Shown here in pieces: positions 23,616 through 32,082 of a DNA stretch of 60,986 nt. The DNA is taken from NCBI GenBank assembly GCA_026418055.1, contig JAOACB010000012.1, forward strand, positions 1-60,986. The letters run 5' to 3'. Position numbers and translations under genes: made by a program. The stretch comes from Fimbriimonadales bacterium (GTDB taxonomy: Bacteria > Armatimonadota > Fimbriimonadia > Fimbriimonadales > Fimbriimonadaceae). The notes under the pieces were generated by a model that saw nothing but the letters and a program-made list of their open reading frames with translations, had not been told where the DNA came from and did no database searches. Position 1 is the first letter of the stretch. The number at the start of each line of letters is the position of its first letter.

Positions 23616-25303
23616 TGCGTCGCCGAGCCTTCGTTTCCTGGATGGTTCTCGGGATCCTCTTCGTGCTGCTTGCGCTCGGGATCGGGCTCGTCGGAACGAC
23701 GACGAACACGCTCGCGCGGGCGGTGCGGGAGGTTCGCTATCAGCAGGCCTTCGATGTGGCCCAAGCTGGATTGGAATACGCCGTGTCGAAAGCCTACGAG
23801 CTGGCGGAAGGCAACGGGGGAGACTTCCTCTCCGCCGACGAGGACCTCACGGCCACGCTCGGTGACCTCGGGCTGCAACCCGGAGACCAGGTGCAGTCGT
23901 CGGTCCGGCCGGGGTCCGCGGGCTTCGTGGCCTGGGTCACATGCACCGCCAGGGTGCGCGGCGTCACGCGCAGCCTGCGCACGTTCGTTTCGACGAAGGA
24001 CGTGTCGATCTGGAACAATGCGATCTTCGCCGGAACGGGAGCAACGGGGCGAGCCATCAACGGCAACGTCGACATCCGTGGCAGCGTGCACATCCTGGGG
24101 GATGGAGAGTACTACTCCGACCTGAACGGCAACGGGCGGTGGGACAGCGCAGAGACGTTCACCGACACCAACCGGAACGGCGTTTGGGATCCCGGCGAAC
24201 CTTTCGTCGATCGGAACGGAGACGGAGTGTGGAACTCCGCCGAGCCTTACAACGACACCAACGCCAACGGGATCTACGACCCTCCGCTGACCACCACCGA
24301 GCTCAGCACCTCGCTCGGAGGCACGGCCTACATCGGCAACAACTACAGCGGCATGCCGGCCGACCTCAGGGCGCTGGTTCCGGCTCCGCCGGTCGTGGGC
24401 GGCGTCCAGACGCTCGGCACGGAGGTTCGCGTGAAGCACGGCTTGGTGAGCATCAGCGGCAACGCCTCCATCGGCACGAACGCGATCGTCGACGCCGGGC
24501 TCAGCAAGAACACCGTGGACGGCGTGTACGTCAACGATGGCTTCACCGGCAACAAGGGTGCCGCCGGGGTGTTCAGCGACAACGGCACGTCGAACGCCTA
24601 CGACCTCGGGCACTTGGACATGGGCTTTCCGGTGGTCGCCGGCATCGGCGCCGAACCGTACCGCGACTCCACGGGCACGGTATGGAGCAACCAGGAGGCG
24701 TTCCTGGAGGCCCGCTCGCTCAGGGTGAGTTTGTCGGCCATCCGGGACTCCACCCCGGCCTTCACCGTCGGGCCGGACGCCTACGGCAACCGGATCTCCT
24801 GGACACCCGGCACCAAGTCGACGCCGGGCGTGCTCGAGGTGTACGGGATCGTCCGCTTCCCGGGAGACCTGCAGCTGGGAGACAGCAAAGCCACCATCCG
24901 TTACCGCGGCAGTGGGACGCTGTACGCGCGGCGCGACATCAACATCTCCGCGAACCTCCTGCCGGCGGTGGGCCAAGTGTTCCCCACCACTTCGCGCTTG
25001 GGCATCCTCGCGATGCGCAACATCGGTCTGGCCACGGGCTCGGGAGACGCCCAGCTGAGCATGGCTGCGGCGTTCTACGCCCAAGGCACGATCACGTCGG
25101 CCAAGCAGAACCAGATCGCTGGAACGTTCGTGGCGAACTTCTTCAACATGGGCACGAACGTTCCGAACATCTACCAGGTGCCGGACCTGCGCCGGAACCT
25201 TCCGCCGGGCATGCCGGGCGACAAGCCCTATGTCACGCTGCGGCTGCGGTCCTGGCGCGAGCGGAGGGTGGCGCAGAGCACCCTCAGCGTGCCAGCACCG
25301 TGA
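23615..25303 (+). CDS. PilX-like protein with tandem EF-hand-type calcium-binding repeats
   Basis: 562 residues from ATG 23615. An N-terminal PilX-type helix (WMVLGILFVLLALGIGLVGT) and QQAFDVAQAGLEYAVSKAYE match minor-pilin PilX/GspK-like N-termini. Residues about 169-222 hold four tandem DxNxNGxWD units: DLNGNGRWDS, DTNRNGVWDP, DRNGDGVWNS, and DTNANGIYDP, each like a calcium-binding EF/dockerin loop. A long beta-rich C-terminus (GNVDIRGSVHILG, RDINISANLLP) follows, as in polymer-like passenger domains. Probably surface-exposed adhesive or tip protein stabilised by calcium. The end overlaps the convergent lipoprotein gene by 20 bases. Confidence 0.7.
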   Translation: MRRRAFVSWMVLGILFVLLALGIGLVGTTTNTLARAVREVRYQQAFDVAQAGLEYAVSKAYELAEGNGGDFLSADEDLTATLGDLGLQPGDQVQSSVRPGSAGFVAWVTCTARVRGVTRSLRTFVSTKDVSIWNNAIFAGTGATGRAINGNVDIRGSVHILGDGEYYSDLNGNGRWDSAETFTDTNRNGVWDPGEPFVDRNGDGVWNSAEPYNDTNANGIYDPPLTTTELSTSLGGTAYIGNNYSGMPADLRALVPAPPVVGGVQTLGTEVRVKHGLVSISGNASIGTNAIVDAGLSKNTVDGVYVNDGFTGNKGAAGVFSDNGTSNAYDLGHLDMGFPVVAGIGAEPYRDSTGTVWSNQEAFLEARSLRVSLSAIRDSTPAFTVGPDAYGNRISWTPGTKSTPGVLEVYGIVRFPGDLQLGDSKATIRYRGSGTLYARRDINISANLLPAVGQVFPTTSRLGILAMRNIGLATGSGDAQLSMAAAFYAQGTITSAKQNQIAGTFVANFFNMGTNVPNIYQVPDLRRNLPPGMPGDKPYVTLRLRSWRERRVAQSTLSVPAP

Positions 25304-25880
25304 TCGGCAGGCTGGCCCTGACCCCCAGGAGCTCCGCCTCGAGGGTGCCCTCACCGGGGCGGGTGGCCACGAACCGGAGACCGTCCTCCACCGAACCGAC
25401 TCCGCCCGAGACCCACACGCTCGGCTGAAGGCCCTCGACGCGCCGACCGGTCGCCTCGAACTTGATGGGCACCGTCCTGCCCACGAAGATCGGCTGGCTG
25501 TTGGTCAGGAACAGCCGGAGCGATTCGCAGACCGCGCCCTGCTGTTTGGGATGGATGCGAGCTTGGAAGAGGTTGCGCCGCTCGCCCCGCAGCAACAGGG
25601 GCATCTCCACCTTGGTGCCTTCCGAGTCCTCCGCGGCGAGCACCGTGGGCCCGTCTTCCAGCGTAGGGGCGAACACGGTTCCGTCGGAGGTGACCGCGAG
25701 CGTGAACGTCGTGCGGTTCGCATCGGTCGCCGTCACGACCGCGGGCAACGGAGAGCGGATCTTTCCGATCGGAATGTTGCCTTCGCCCCGGCCCGATGGC
25801 GCGGCGGCAGGGTTCTGTCCCCCGCAGCCGGCGGCGAGCAGGGCGGCGAGCGTGGCGAGCAGAGCGACTTCAATTCTCAT
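25284..25880 (-). CDS. Lipoprotein, function unknown
   Basis: 198 residues. Signal ALLATLAALLAAGCGGQ with lipobox LAAGC. The mature domain is beta-rich: FTLAVTSDGTVFAPTL, EMPLLLRGERRNLFQARI, RTVPIKFEATGRRVEGL, and GEGTLEAELLGVRASLPITV at the end, resembling immunoglobulin-like or cell-adhesion-type strands. ATG overlaps the stop of the upstream XRE-TPR gene (ATGA), so the two are co-transcribed. Confidence 0.65.
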   Translation of the reverse strand: MRIEVALLATLAALLAAGCGGQNPAAAPSGRGEGNIPIGKIRSPLPAVVTATDANRTTFTLAVTSDGTVFAPTLEDGPTVLAAEDSEGTKVEMPLLLRGERRNLFQARIHPKQQGAVCESLRLFLTNSQPIFVGRTVPIKFEATGRRVEGLQPSVWVSGGVGSVEDGLRFVATRPGEGTLEAELLGVRASLPITVLAR

Positions 25881-27478
25881 GGCTGTCCAAGGCGCGGAAG
25901 ACGTTCGGGGGCGCCCAGCCCCTTGTACCACATGTCCGGATCCAGCCGTTCCACGAGGGTGCGGCCGGCCTCGCATCGAATGGTCGAGCAGGCGGCGATC
26001 TCGGCTCTGCGTTCTGCCAGCTCCGCCTCGGCTTCGCGGTCGCCGCAGGTTTCCAGGAAGCGCTCCGAGAGGTGCGCCGACGACGCGTCGCCGACCGACC
26101 GGGCGGAACGGCGGGCTTCCCGGAGATGCTCGCAGGCCGAGGACTCTCCGCGGCACAGCAGGACGAACCCCGTCGAGAAACGCTCCCAGAACAGGCCCAC
26201 GGGGGTCGGGCGGTCGGCGAGCAACGTCCGAAGCTCGGTCAGCTCGAGCTCCGCCTGCGAGGCTCGCCCCATGGCCTGGGCCGAGGCCGCCGCCACACCC
26301 ATCAGCGCCTGCCGCCACCAAGGGTATCGGTTGGCTGCGCAGAAGGCCGCGCCCTGCACCGCGTGCGTGTACGCTGTCGGCCAGTCCCCGGCCCGGAAGG
26401 CGCTCTGCGCCAGCACCAGCAGGCTCAGCGCCTTGGAACGGGGCAGACCCTTGGCCGTGGCTCCTCCCAGAGCGGCCGTGGCCTCCAAGGCGGCTTCGGC
26501 GAGCCTGCCGGTTTCGAGCGTGTGCAAGGCGCGCACGGCGAGCGTCCAGAGCTGGCGGGCTTCGTCGCCGACCGCATCGGCGATGTCCTCTGCGCGCATC
26601 AGCATGACGGAGGCTTCCGAGAGCCGTCCCATGGCCGAGAGCACGTACCCGCGCAGGGCGTTCATCTCCAGCGTCTGGTCCATCAACCGCAGGCGACGGC
26701 TCAGCTCCAGAGCCTCGGCGCAAGCCAGTTCCGCCTCGCCGTAATCCCCGGTCATCGCGTGGAGGTTCGCCTCGTTGGCTCGGACGTAGGCCACGGCCTC
26801 TTCGTCCCCCGCGAAGCCGCTGTGGGCTTCCTGCAGCATCCGCAGGGCGTCCCTGAAGTCCCCCCGGCGCTCGGCGAGCGCGGCGAGGGCGACGATCGCC
26901 CTCCAGCGCTGGCTGGGTTCGGATGCGCGCAGAGAGCCATGGAAGCACTCCTCGGCGGCTCCGAGCTCGCCGAGGTTGGTGAGACAGAAGCCGAGAGACT
27001 GCTGGCAGGCCGCCCAGCCGCTCAGGTTCCCCAGGCGGTCGAAAGCCTCCGAGGCCTCCCGAAGGCGTTGCACCGCCGCGACGTAGCGGCCCTTCTGCAA
27101 CAGGGCGTTGCCTGCGTGGAACGCCAGCGTCGCCAGGCGTTCCGCGTCCGTCTCCATTCCGGAGGCGAGCGCCCTCGAGGCGATCTCGGCGGCTCGGTCG
27201 GGGTTGGGCGGGGCCAGCAGCGCCTCCACCAGCTCCACCGCGTCGCCGTCCACGTGGTATTCGCCGTCGACCTCGAAGAAGGCGAGGTCGACGCCGGTTG
27301 CGGCCGCGATGGCCCTCAGGCGGTCCTCCCCGGCGAGCAGGGTGCCGGCCGCATAGGCGTAGATGGTGGGGCGGGAGACGCCGATGGCGTCCCCCAGCTG
27401 CCGTAGGCTCATCCCCGCCTGGCTGGCGGCGCTACGGATTCTTCGACCGAGCTGGACCGCGGCTGCCTTTCGAACCAT
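25877..27478 (-). CDS. XRE-family HTH regulator with TPR repeats
   Basis: 533 residues. N-terminal HTH: IRSAASQAGMSLRQLGDAIG and VSRPTIYAYAAG (helix-turn-helix, about 14-60). The remainder is all-helical with tetratricopeptide-like repeats (LATLAFHAGNALLQKGRYVA, ASEAFDRLGNLSGWAACQQS, and GDYGEAELACAEALELSRRL). Architecture as in peptide- or ligand-responsive TPR regulators (RRNPP-like or Streptomyces XRE-TPR). Probably controls itself and the coupled lipoprotein gene; ligand unknown. Confidence 0.75.
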   Translation of the reverse strand: MVRKAAAVQLGRRIRSAASQAGMSLRQLGDAIGVSRPTIYAYAAGTLLAGEDRLRAIAAATGVDLAFFEVDGEYHVDGDAVELVEALLAPPNPDRAAEIASRALASGMETDAERLATLAFHAGNALLQKGRYVAAVQRLREASEAFDRLGNLSGWAACQQSLGFCLTNLGELGAAEECFHGSLRASEPSQRWRAIVALAALAERRGDFRDALRMLQEAHSGFAGDEEAVAYVRANEANLHAMTGDYGEAELACAEALELSRRLRLMDQTLEMNALRGYVLSAMGRLSEASVMLMRAEDIADAVGDEARQLWTLAVRALHTLETGRLAEAALEATAALGGATAKGLPRSKALSLLVLAQSAFRAGDWPTAYTHAVQGAAFCAANRYPWWRQALMGVAAASAQAMGRASQAELELTELRTLLADRPTPVGLFWERFSTGFVLLCRGESSACEHLREARRSARSVGDASSAHLSERFLETCGDREAEAELAERRAEIAACSTIRCEAGRTLVERLDPDMWYKGLGAPERLPRLGQP

Positions 27479-27532
27479 GGTGTCTGTCGGAAGTAGCGAC
27501 GGTTCGCAGAGCCGTTTCGTCTCCCGATGCCA

Positions 27533-28615
27533 TCATCGTTTCGCTCCGAAGGCCGGATCCTTCGCAACGATCGGCGCGAACTTCCGAGCCAGTCGCCCGA
27601 CGCTCCACCAGTCCCCCGCTCCGGACGGCTTGGAGGCGGAGTCGGGTGCCGTCATCGCCGCCAGGAGCTGCTCGGGGGTTCCTCCCCAGGTCGTGAACAG
27701 GTGGCCCATCATCCCAGGGGAGGTTTTGCGTCGGGAATCCTCGAGAAAGGCCTCGGTCGCCGCCTCGTTCCGCCAGCCCGAAGGCCACACGCGGAAACCC
27801 TTCTGCTGGAAGATCTCCAGGGAGGGGTAGCTCTGGCGGGTCTCGTAGTGCCAGTCGCAAACCACGATGTCCTTCGGAATCCTATCGATCGCTGTGTGGG
27901 TTCCGTTCGTGGCGGCCTCCCACTCACCGTAGCCGGTGGCCCTCCCGTCCAGCAGGCGGTCGCCCCACATCAGCATGGTCGCCTTCCGTGACTTCAGGTG
28001 CGCGTGCAGCCTGTTCACCGCGTTGGCGAACAGCTCGCCGGGGTCCTTGCCTCTGCACCGCGGGCACGACTCGTGGCCGATGAGGAACACCTCGTCCATG
28101 CCCACGTGGAACGCCTCCGCTTGGAACGCCTCGAGAAGCTCGTCGATGAGTTTGAAGACGATCTCGTACGACTTCGGGTTGGAGGTGCACCAGCTTCGGC
28201 AGTAGATGCCCTCGTTGTTCGGGAACTGCCCGGGCGTCTCATCGAGTTCGGGAAAGGCGCGGAGCAGGCCGAACGTGGTCTGCGCCCAGCTTTGATGCCC
28301 CACGCAGTTGAGCTGGGGGATCAGCCGGATTCCCCTGCGTCTGCAGAACGCGGCGAGGTCTCGCGCCTCCTTCCGCCCGATCCCGCCGACGAAGGGCTTC
28401 AGCTCCGGAACGGACTGGTACTGGAAGTTGTCGCTGCTGAACTCCAGGATCAGCGTGTTGAACCCGAGCGGCTTGAGACCCTTGTCGACGAGGTCCTTGA
28501 TCTGCGCGAACACCGTGGGATCGCCCGGAGCGAGCAGATGCAGACCGACCCAAGGGCGCGGGGGATCAGCGGCGACGAGCGCGGAGCTGGCCAGCGTCAT
28601 CAGCGCGGAGAGCAT
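27533..28615 (-). CDS. GH20-like beta-N-acetylhexosaminidase
   Basis: 360 residues with a signal peptide (LSALMTLASSALVAADP). TIM barrel of the GH20 type: WVGLHLLAPG, LGFNTLILEFSSDNFQY, LIPQLNCVGHQSW, and the catalytic pair in FHVGMDEVFLIG (Asp-Glu). The Glu would be acid/base with substrate-assisted catalysis. Downstream MLMWGDRLLDG and VVCDWHYETR fit the sugar-binding loops. Length suits a catalytic domain without the N-terminal domain 2. Likely degrades N-acetylglucosaminides. TAGCAT about 24-29 nt upstream may be its -10. Confidence 0.8.
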   Translation of the reverse strand: MLSALMTLASSALVAADPPRPWVGLHLLAPGDPTVFAQIKDLVDKGLKPLGFNTLILEFSSDNFQYQSVPELKPFVGGIGRKEARDLAAFCRRRGIRLIPQLNCVGHQSWAQTTFGLLRAFPELDETPGQFPNNEGIYCRSWCTSNPKSYEIVFKLIDELLEAFQAEAFHVGMDEVFLIGHESCPRCRGKDPGELFANAVNRLHAHLKSRKATMLMWGDRLLDGRATGYGEWEAATNGTHTAIDRIPKDIVVCDWHYETRQSYPSLEIFQQKGFRVWPSGWRNEAATEAFLEDSRRKTSPGMMGHLFTTWGGTPEQLLAAMTAPDSASKPSGAGDWWSVGRLARKFAPIVAKDPAFGAKR

Positions 28616-28663
28616 GGGATCACCTTCGCGGCGATGCTACCCGACGGGTGGTAGGCTCTAGCC

Positions 28664-29398
28664 GTGCAGAGCTTCGGCCCCATCGCTCCGTTCTACGACG
28701 AGCTGATGTCGGTGGTGCCTTACCGCATGTGGGTGGGTTACTACCTGCTCCTTCTGGCTCAGCAGGGCGTCCGGCCCCGTTCCATCCTCGACGTTTGTTG
28801 CGGCACGGGAACGATGTGCGAGTTGCTGCATCAGGAGGGGTTCGAGGTCACGGGGATCGACCTTTCTCCGGACATGATCGCCGTGGCCCGCCGGAAAGCC
28901 GCGAACAAGGGCTGCGACATCCGCTATGAGACCGCCGACGCCTGCGACTTCGAGCTCGGCAGGAGGTTCGACGCCGCGCTCTCGTTCTTCGACAGCCTCA
29001 ACAACATCCTCGAGCCGGAACGCTTCCGCAGCGCGCTCGGCCGCGTGTTCGAGCACCTGGAGCCGGGCGGCTCCTTCGTGTTCGACCTCAACACCGCCTA
29101 TGCCTTCGAGCAACGGCTGTTCGACCAGCGCAACCTTCGGCCTTCGGCGCGCCTCAAGTACGACTGGGTGGGGGAGTACGACCCGTCCACCAGGATCATC
29201 ACGGTCCACATGACCTTCTGGAGGGACGGGGTTGAGTTCCGCGAGCTGCACCGCCAAAGGGCCTACGACGACGAGGAGGTGCGCGAGATGCTGCGGGAGG
29301 TGGGCTTCACGGACATCCGTGGCTACGCCAGCTACACGCTGGATCCCGTCCGCCGGAAGACCGACCGGGTGCACTACGCCGCGCTCAAGCCTGCCTGA
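28664..29398 (+). CDS. SAM-dependent class I methyltransferase
   Basis: 244 residues. Motif I ILDVCCGTGTMCELL, motif II GFEVTGIDLSPDMIA, then ETADACDFELGRRFDAALSF and a post-motif SLNNIL. The C-terminal beta domain resembles the CgtA/YcgJ-type small-molecule methyltransferases. Substrate unknown. Starts at GTG 28664; TAGGCT ends 6 nt before it, consistent with a leaderless message. Its stop is 3 nt from the convergent STAS gene. Confidence 0.8.
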   Translation: MQSFGPIAPFYDELMSVVPYRMWVGYYLLLLAQQGVRPRSILDVCCGTGTMCELLHQEGFEVTGIDLSPDMIAVARRKAANKGCDIRYETADACDFELGRRFDAALSFFDSLNNILEPERFRSALGRVFEHLEPGGSFVFDLNTAYAFEQRLFDQRNLRPSARLKYDWVGEYDPSTRIITVHMTFWRDGVEFRELHRQRAYDDEEVREMLREVGFTDIRGYASYTLDPVRRKTDRVHYAALKPA

Positions 29399-29401
29399 GC
29401 A

Positions 29402-30193
29402 TCACGCGCCATCGATGCGGCCGCGCACCAGCACGACTCGGCAGGTCAGCCGGTGCAGCAGCGTGCGCATCACCTGCAGGGCCTTGTCCGTGTGCTCGGG
29501 CTTGCAGGGAAGCGGCACGAACACCCACTCGGCCTTGGTCTTCTCCGCCACGGCGGCGATGCCCGCCGCCAGGTCCCGAGCCTTCTCCATGTGCACGGCG
29601 GCGCTGAGGCGCCGGGACTTGAGCCTTGCCTTCGCGGCCTCCAACGCCCCGTAGGCGGCCTCCTCTTTGTCGGTGAGAGGCGCCTGGAGCGGCAGCTCTC
29701 GGGGAACCTCGATGACGGCGACGAGGTGGGGCTCCTGCTCGTGCTCCTCGACCTCGTCGGCGAAGAACTCCAGCGCCGCCTCGTCGCACTCGGTGCCGTA
29801 CAGCGCCAACAGCGACACGTGGGGGTTGCCCCTTCCGGTCAGGCTGGCGGTCCGCTCCTCCAGCGACAGGTCCATCGACTTGCGCGCCTCTTCGATGGTC
29901 GCCGCGATCGGCAGCTGGCTGCGGACTTCGGGGACGGTCCTCAGCACCTCGAGCATCTGGGGGGGCACCTCGGCGACGATGAACCGGCTGCCGTGCCGCC
30001 GGATGTAGCTGAGCGCGTCCTGGAACGTCTCCGCACCCTCGGGCGTGCACTCCGTGATGCGGCTGCAGTCGAGGATCACCCCGCGCGGATACTTCTTCAG
30101 CGTGAGGGAGATGGCGGTGTGGATCGTGTCCCAGAAGTTGGACCGCAGGGCGCCCGACAGGCGGATGACGTCCTCGTAGCTCTCGACGATCAT
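29402..30193 (-). CDS. STAS-domain protein with C-terminal Usp-like domain
   Basis: 263 residues. N-terminal ~100 residues form a STAS fold: VIRLSGALRSNFWDTIHTAI, RGVILDCSRITECTPEGAET (the DCS region of anti-sigma-antagonist-like proteins), and SRFIVAEVPPQML. The C-terminal part (about 125-263) looks like universal-stress/nucleotide-binding: HVSLLALYGTECDEAALEFF, AAVHMEKARDLAAGIAAVAE, EWVFVPLPCKPEHTDK, and CRVVLVRGRI. The ATG overlaps the transporter stop (ATGA), so it is made with the KimA-like transporter and may regulate it, as the fused STAS domain does in SulP carriers (inference). Confidence 0.7.
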   Translation of the reverse strand: MIVESYEDVIRLSGALRSNFWDTIHTAISLTLKKYPRGVILDCSRITECTPEGAETFQDALSYIRRHGSRFIVAEVPPQMLEVLRTVPEVRSQLPIAATIEEARKSMDLSLEERTASLTGRGNPHVSLLALYGTECDEAALEFFADEVEEHEQEPHLVAVIEVPRELPLQAPLTDKEEAAYGALEAAKARLKSRRLSAAVHMEKARDLAAGIAAVAEKTKAEWVFVPLPCKPEHTDKALQVMRTLLHRLTCRVVLVRGRIDGA

Positions 30194-32031
30194 GAGAGGA
30201 AGTACCTCACGTTGGTGATGACGACGTTGCGCCGGGAGCCTAGCGCGAGCTTGAGCAGCGCGGCCACGTTGCTGTGCAGCAACGCCTGGTACCACTTGGG
30301 TGGGACGCCCTGCGGCACGATCACCGTGATCATGGCCTCGGGGTCGTCCTCGATGGCTTGGTCGATGTACTCCAGCACCGGCTCGATGAGCGAGCGGTAG
30401 GGCGACTCGAGGATGACCAGCGGCATGTCGACTCCCAGGCGGTCCCACTCCCGCTTGATCTCCTCGGCGCTGGTGGGGTCCAGGGTCACATGCAGCGCGC
30501 GGCAGTCGTCCGTGAGGCTCTGGCTGTAGGCGATCGCCTTCAGCGTGCCCTTGTGCAACCTGGGCACGAGCAGCAGTGCGGTGGTCCGCACGGGCTCGAT
30601 GCGGTCTTGTGGCGAAACCTCGAACTCCCTCTGCAGGAAGTCGTAATACTTGCGGATCTTCGCGAACAGGAACAGAAGGCCGCCGATGGCCACCGTGACC
30701 ATCCAGGCTCCCTCCTCGAACTTGGTGACGAGCAGGATGATCGCGACGGAGAAGGTGACCAAGGCTCCGAAGCCGCTGATGAACATGCGGTAGTCGTGCA
30801 CGCCCTCGCGAATCCACTTAATGGTCATGCCCGCCTGGCTCAACGTGAACGAGATGAACACTCCGAGCGCGTAGAGCGGGATCAGGGAGTGGGTGTCCGC
30901 GTGGTACAGGACGAGCAGGAGGATCGCCACCAGAGCCAGCAGGATGATGCCGTTCTGGAACACCAGCCGGTCTCCCACGTTCATCAGCTGACGCGGCAGG
31001 AACTTGTCGCGGGCGATGAAGCTCGACAGCCTGGGGAAGTCCGCGAAGGCGGTGTTCGCCGCCAGGAAGAGGATGAGCGCCGTGGCGCCCTGCAACAAGT
31101 AGAAGAACCAGCTGCCCTCGCCATACAGCTTGGCCCCCATCTGAGCCAGCACGGTCATGTAGCCGGGCTGCGAGGTGCTCATCGGCACGATGCCGTAGTA
31201 GTGGGCGGTCCAGCTGATGCCCAGGAACATGGTGAGCATCAGTGCGATCATCATGAACAGCGTCTGGCCGGCGTTCTTCGCCTCGGGCGGGCGGAACGCC
31301 TGCACGCCGTCCGCGATCGCCTCGGTGCCGGTGAGGGCCGTGCACGACGCCGCGAAGGCTCGCAGCACGAGCATGGGACCAATCAGCCAGAGGTGGTCTT
31401 CGGGTTGCGTGGGCAGCTTGGCCGGTGGCGCGTGGGAGGGCTCGGAGAACGAACGGAGGATCGCGGCGCCCACCACCATCAGCACGCAGAACACGAACGT
31501 GTACGTGGGAAGCGCGAACACGATGCCGCTCTCTCGGGCCCCCCTCAGGTTCACCAATCCGATCACCGTCACCGCGGCCACGGCGATCAGCACTTTGTAC
31601 GGCTGCAACTGAGGGAACGCGGAGTAGATCGCGGCGGTGCCCGAGGAGATGGACACGGCGACCGTCAGCACGTAGTCGATCAGCAGCGCCGCGCCGGCGA
31701 CCCTTCCGGGCCAGGAGCCGAGATTCTCGGTGGAAACCAGGTAGGTTCCGCCGCCCTTGGGGTAGGCGTGGATGGTCTGGTAGTAGCTGAATCCGACGAT
31801 CAGCATGAGCGCTCCGAGCGCGTAGCTGACCGGCATGAGCAGGTACAGCGCTGCGGCTCCCGCCAACGCCAGAACCAGCAGCACCTCCTCCGTGGCGTAG
31901 GCGACGGAGGACAGCGCGTCCGAGGCGAACACCGGAAGCCCGAAAATCTTGGGCAAACGTTCGTGGTGGGCGTGCTTGGTGGCGATCGGGGGTCCGACCA
32001 GTACGCGGCGAATCCTGGAGATCAGCGACAT
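30190..32031 (-). CDS. APC-superfamily transporter, KimA-like (candidate potassium uptake)
   Basis: 613 residues. About 12 membrane helices, then a cytosolic domain (about 470-613). The start HHERLPKIFGLPVFASDALS with SSVAYATEEVLLVLALAG is the signature of the KimA/YdaO group, high-affinity K+ symporters; general amino-acid permeases differ here. AYPKGGGTYLVSTENLG and ALTGTEAIADGVQAFRPPEA also fit. The C-terminal domain (VRTTALLLVPRLHKGTLKAI, ITVIVPQGVPPKWYQALLHS) resembles the regulatory tail of KimA. Substrate is inferred. CATAAT at 32061-32056 may be its -10. No ydaO/c-di-AMP riboswitch fits in the 51-bp gap to dprA. Confidence 0.75.
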   Translation of the reverse strand: MSLISRIRRVLVGPPIATKHAHHERLPKIFGLPVFASDALSSVAYATEEVLLVLALAGAAALYLLMPVSYALGALMLIVGFSYYQTIHAYPKGGGTYLVSTENLGSWPGRVAGAALLIDYVLTVAVSISSGTAAIYSAFPQLQPYKVLIAVAAVTVIGLVNLRGARESGIVFALPTYTFVFCVLMVVGAAILRSFSEPSHAPPAKLPTQPEDHLWLIGPMLVLRAFAASCTALTGTEAIADGVQAFRPPEAKNAGQTLFMMIALMLTMFLGISWTAHYYGIVPMSTSQPGYMTVLAQMGAKLYGEGSWFFYLLQGATALILFLAANTAFADFPRLSSFIARDKFLPRQLMNVGDRLVFQNGIILLALVAILLLVLYHADTHSLIPLYALGVFISFTLSQAGMTIKWIREGVHDYRMFISGFGALVTFSVAIILLVTKFEEGAWMVTVAIGGLLFLFAKIRKYYDFLQREFEVSPQDRIEPVRTTALLLVPRLHKGTLKAIAYSQSLTDDCRALHVTLDPTSAEEIKREWDRLGVDMPLVILESPYRSLIEPVLEYIDQAIEDDPEAMITVIVPQGVPPKWYQALLHSNVAALLKLALGSRRNVVITNVRYFLS

Positions 32032-32082
32032 GGGCGCTTACCGAGTCCAGCGAGCATTATGGCACCGCTTCGGATCGATGAC

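Noticed and set aside
32032-32082. c-di-AMP (ydaO) riboswitch for the KimA-like gene
   Set aside because: Only 51 bp separate it from dprA, far too short for that riboswitch, and no matching core sequence is seen.
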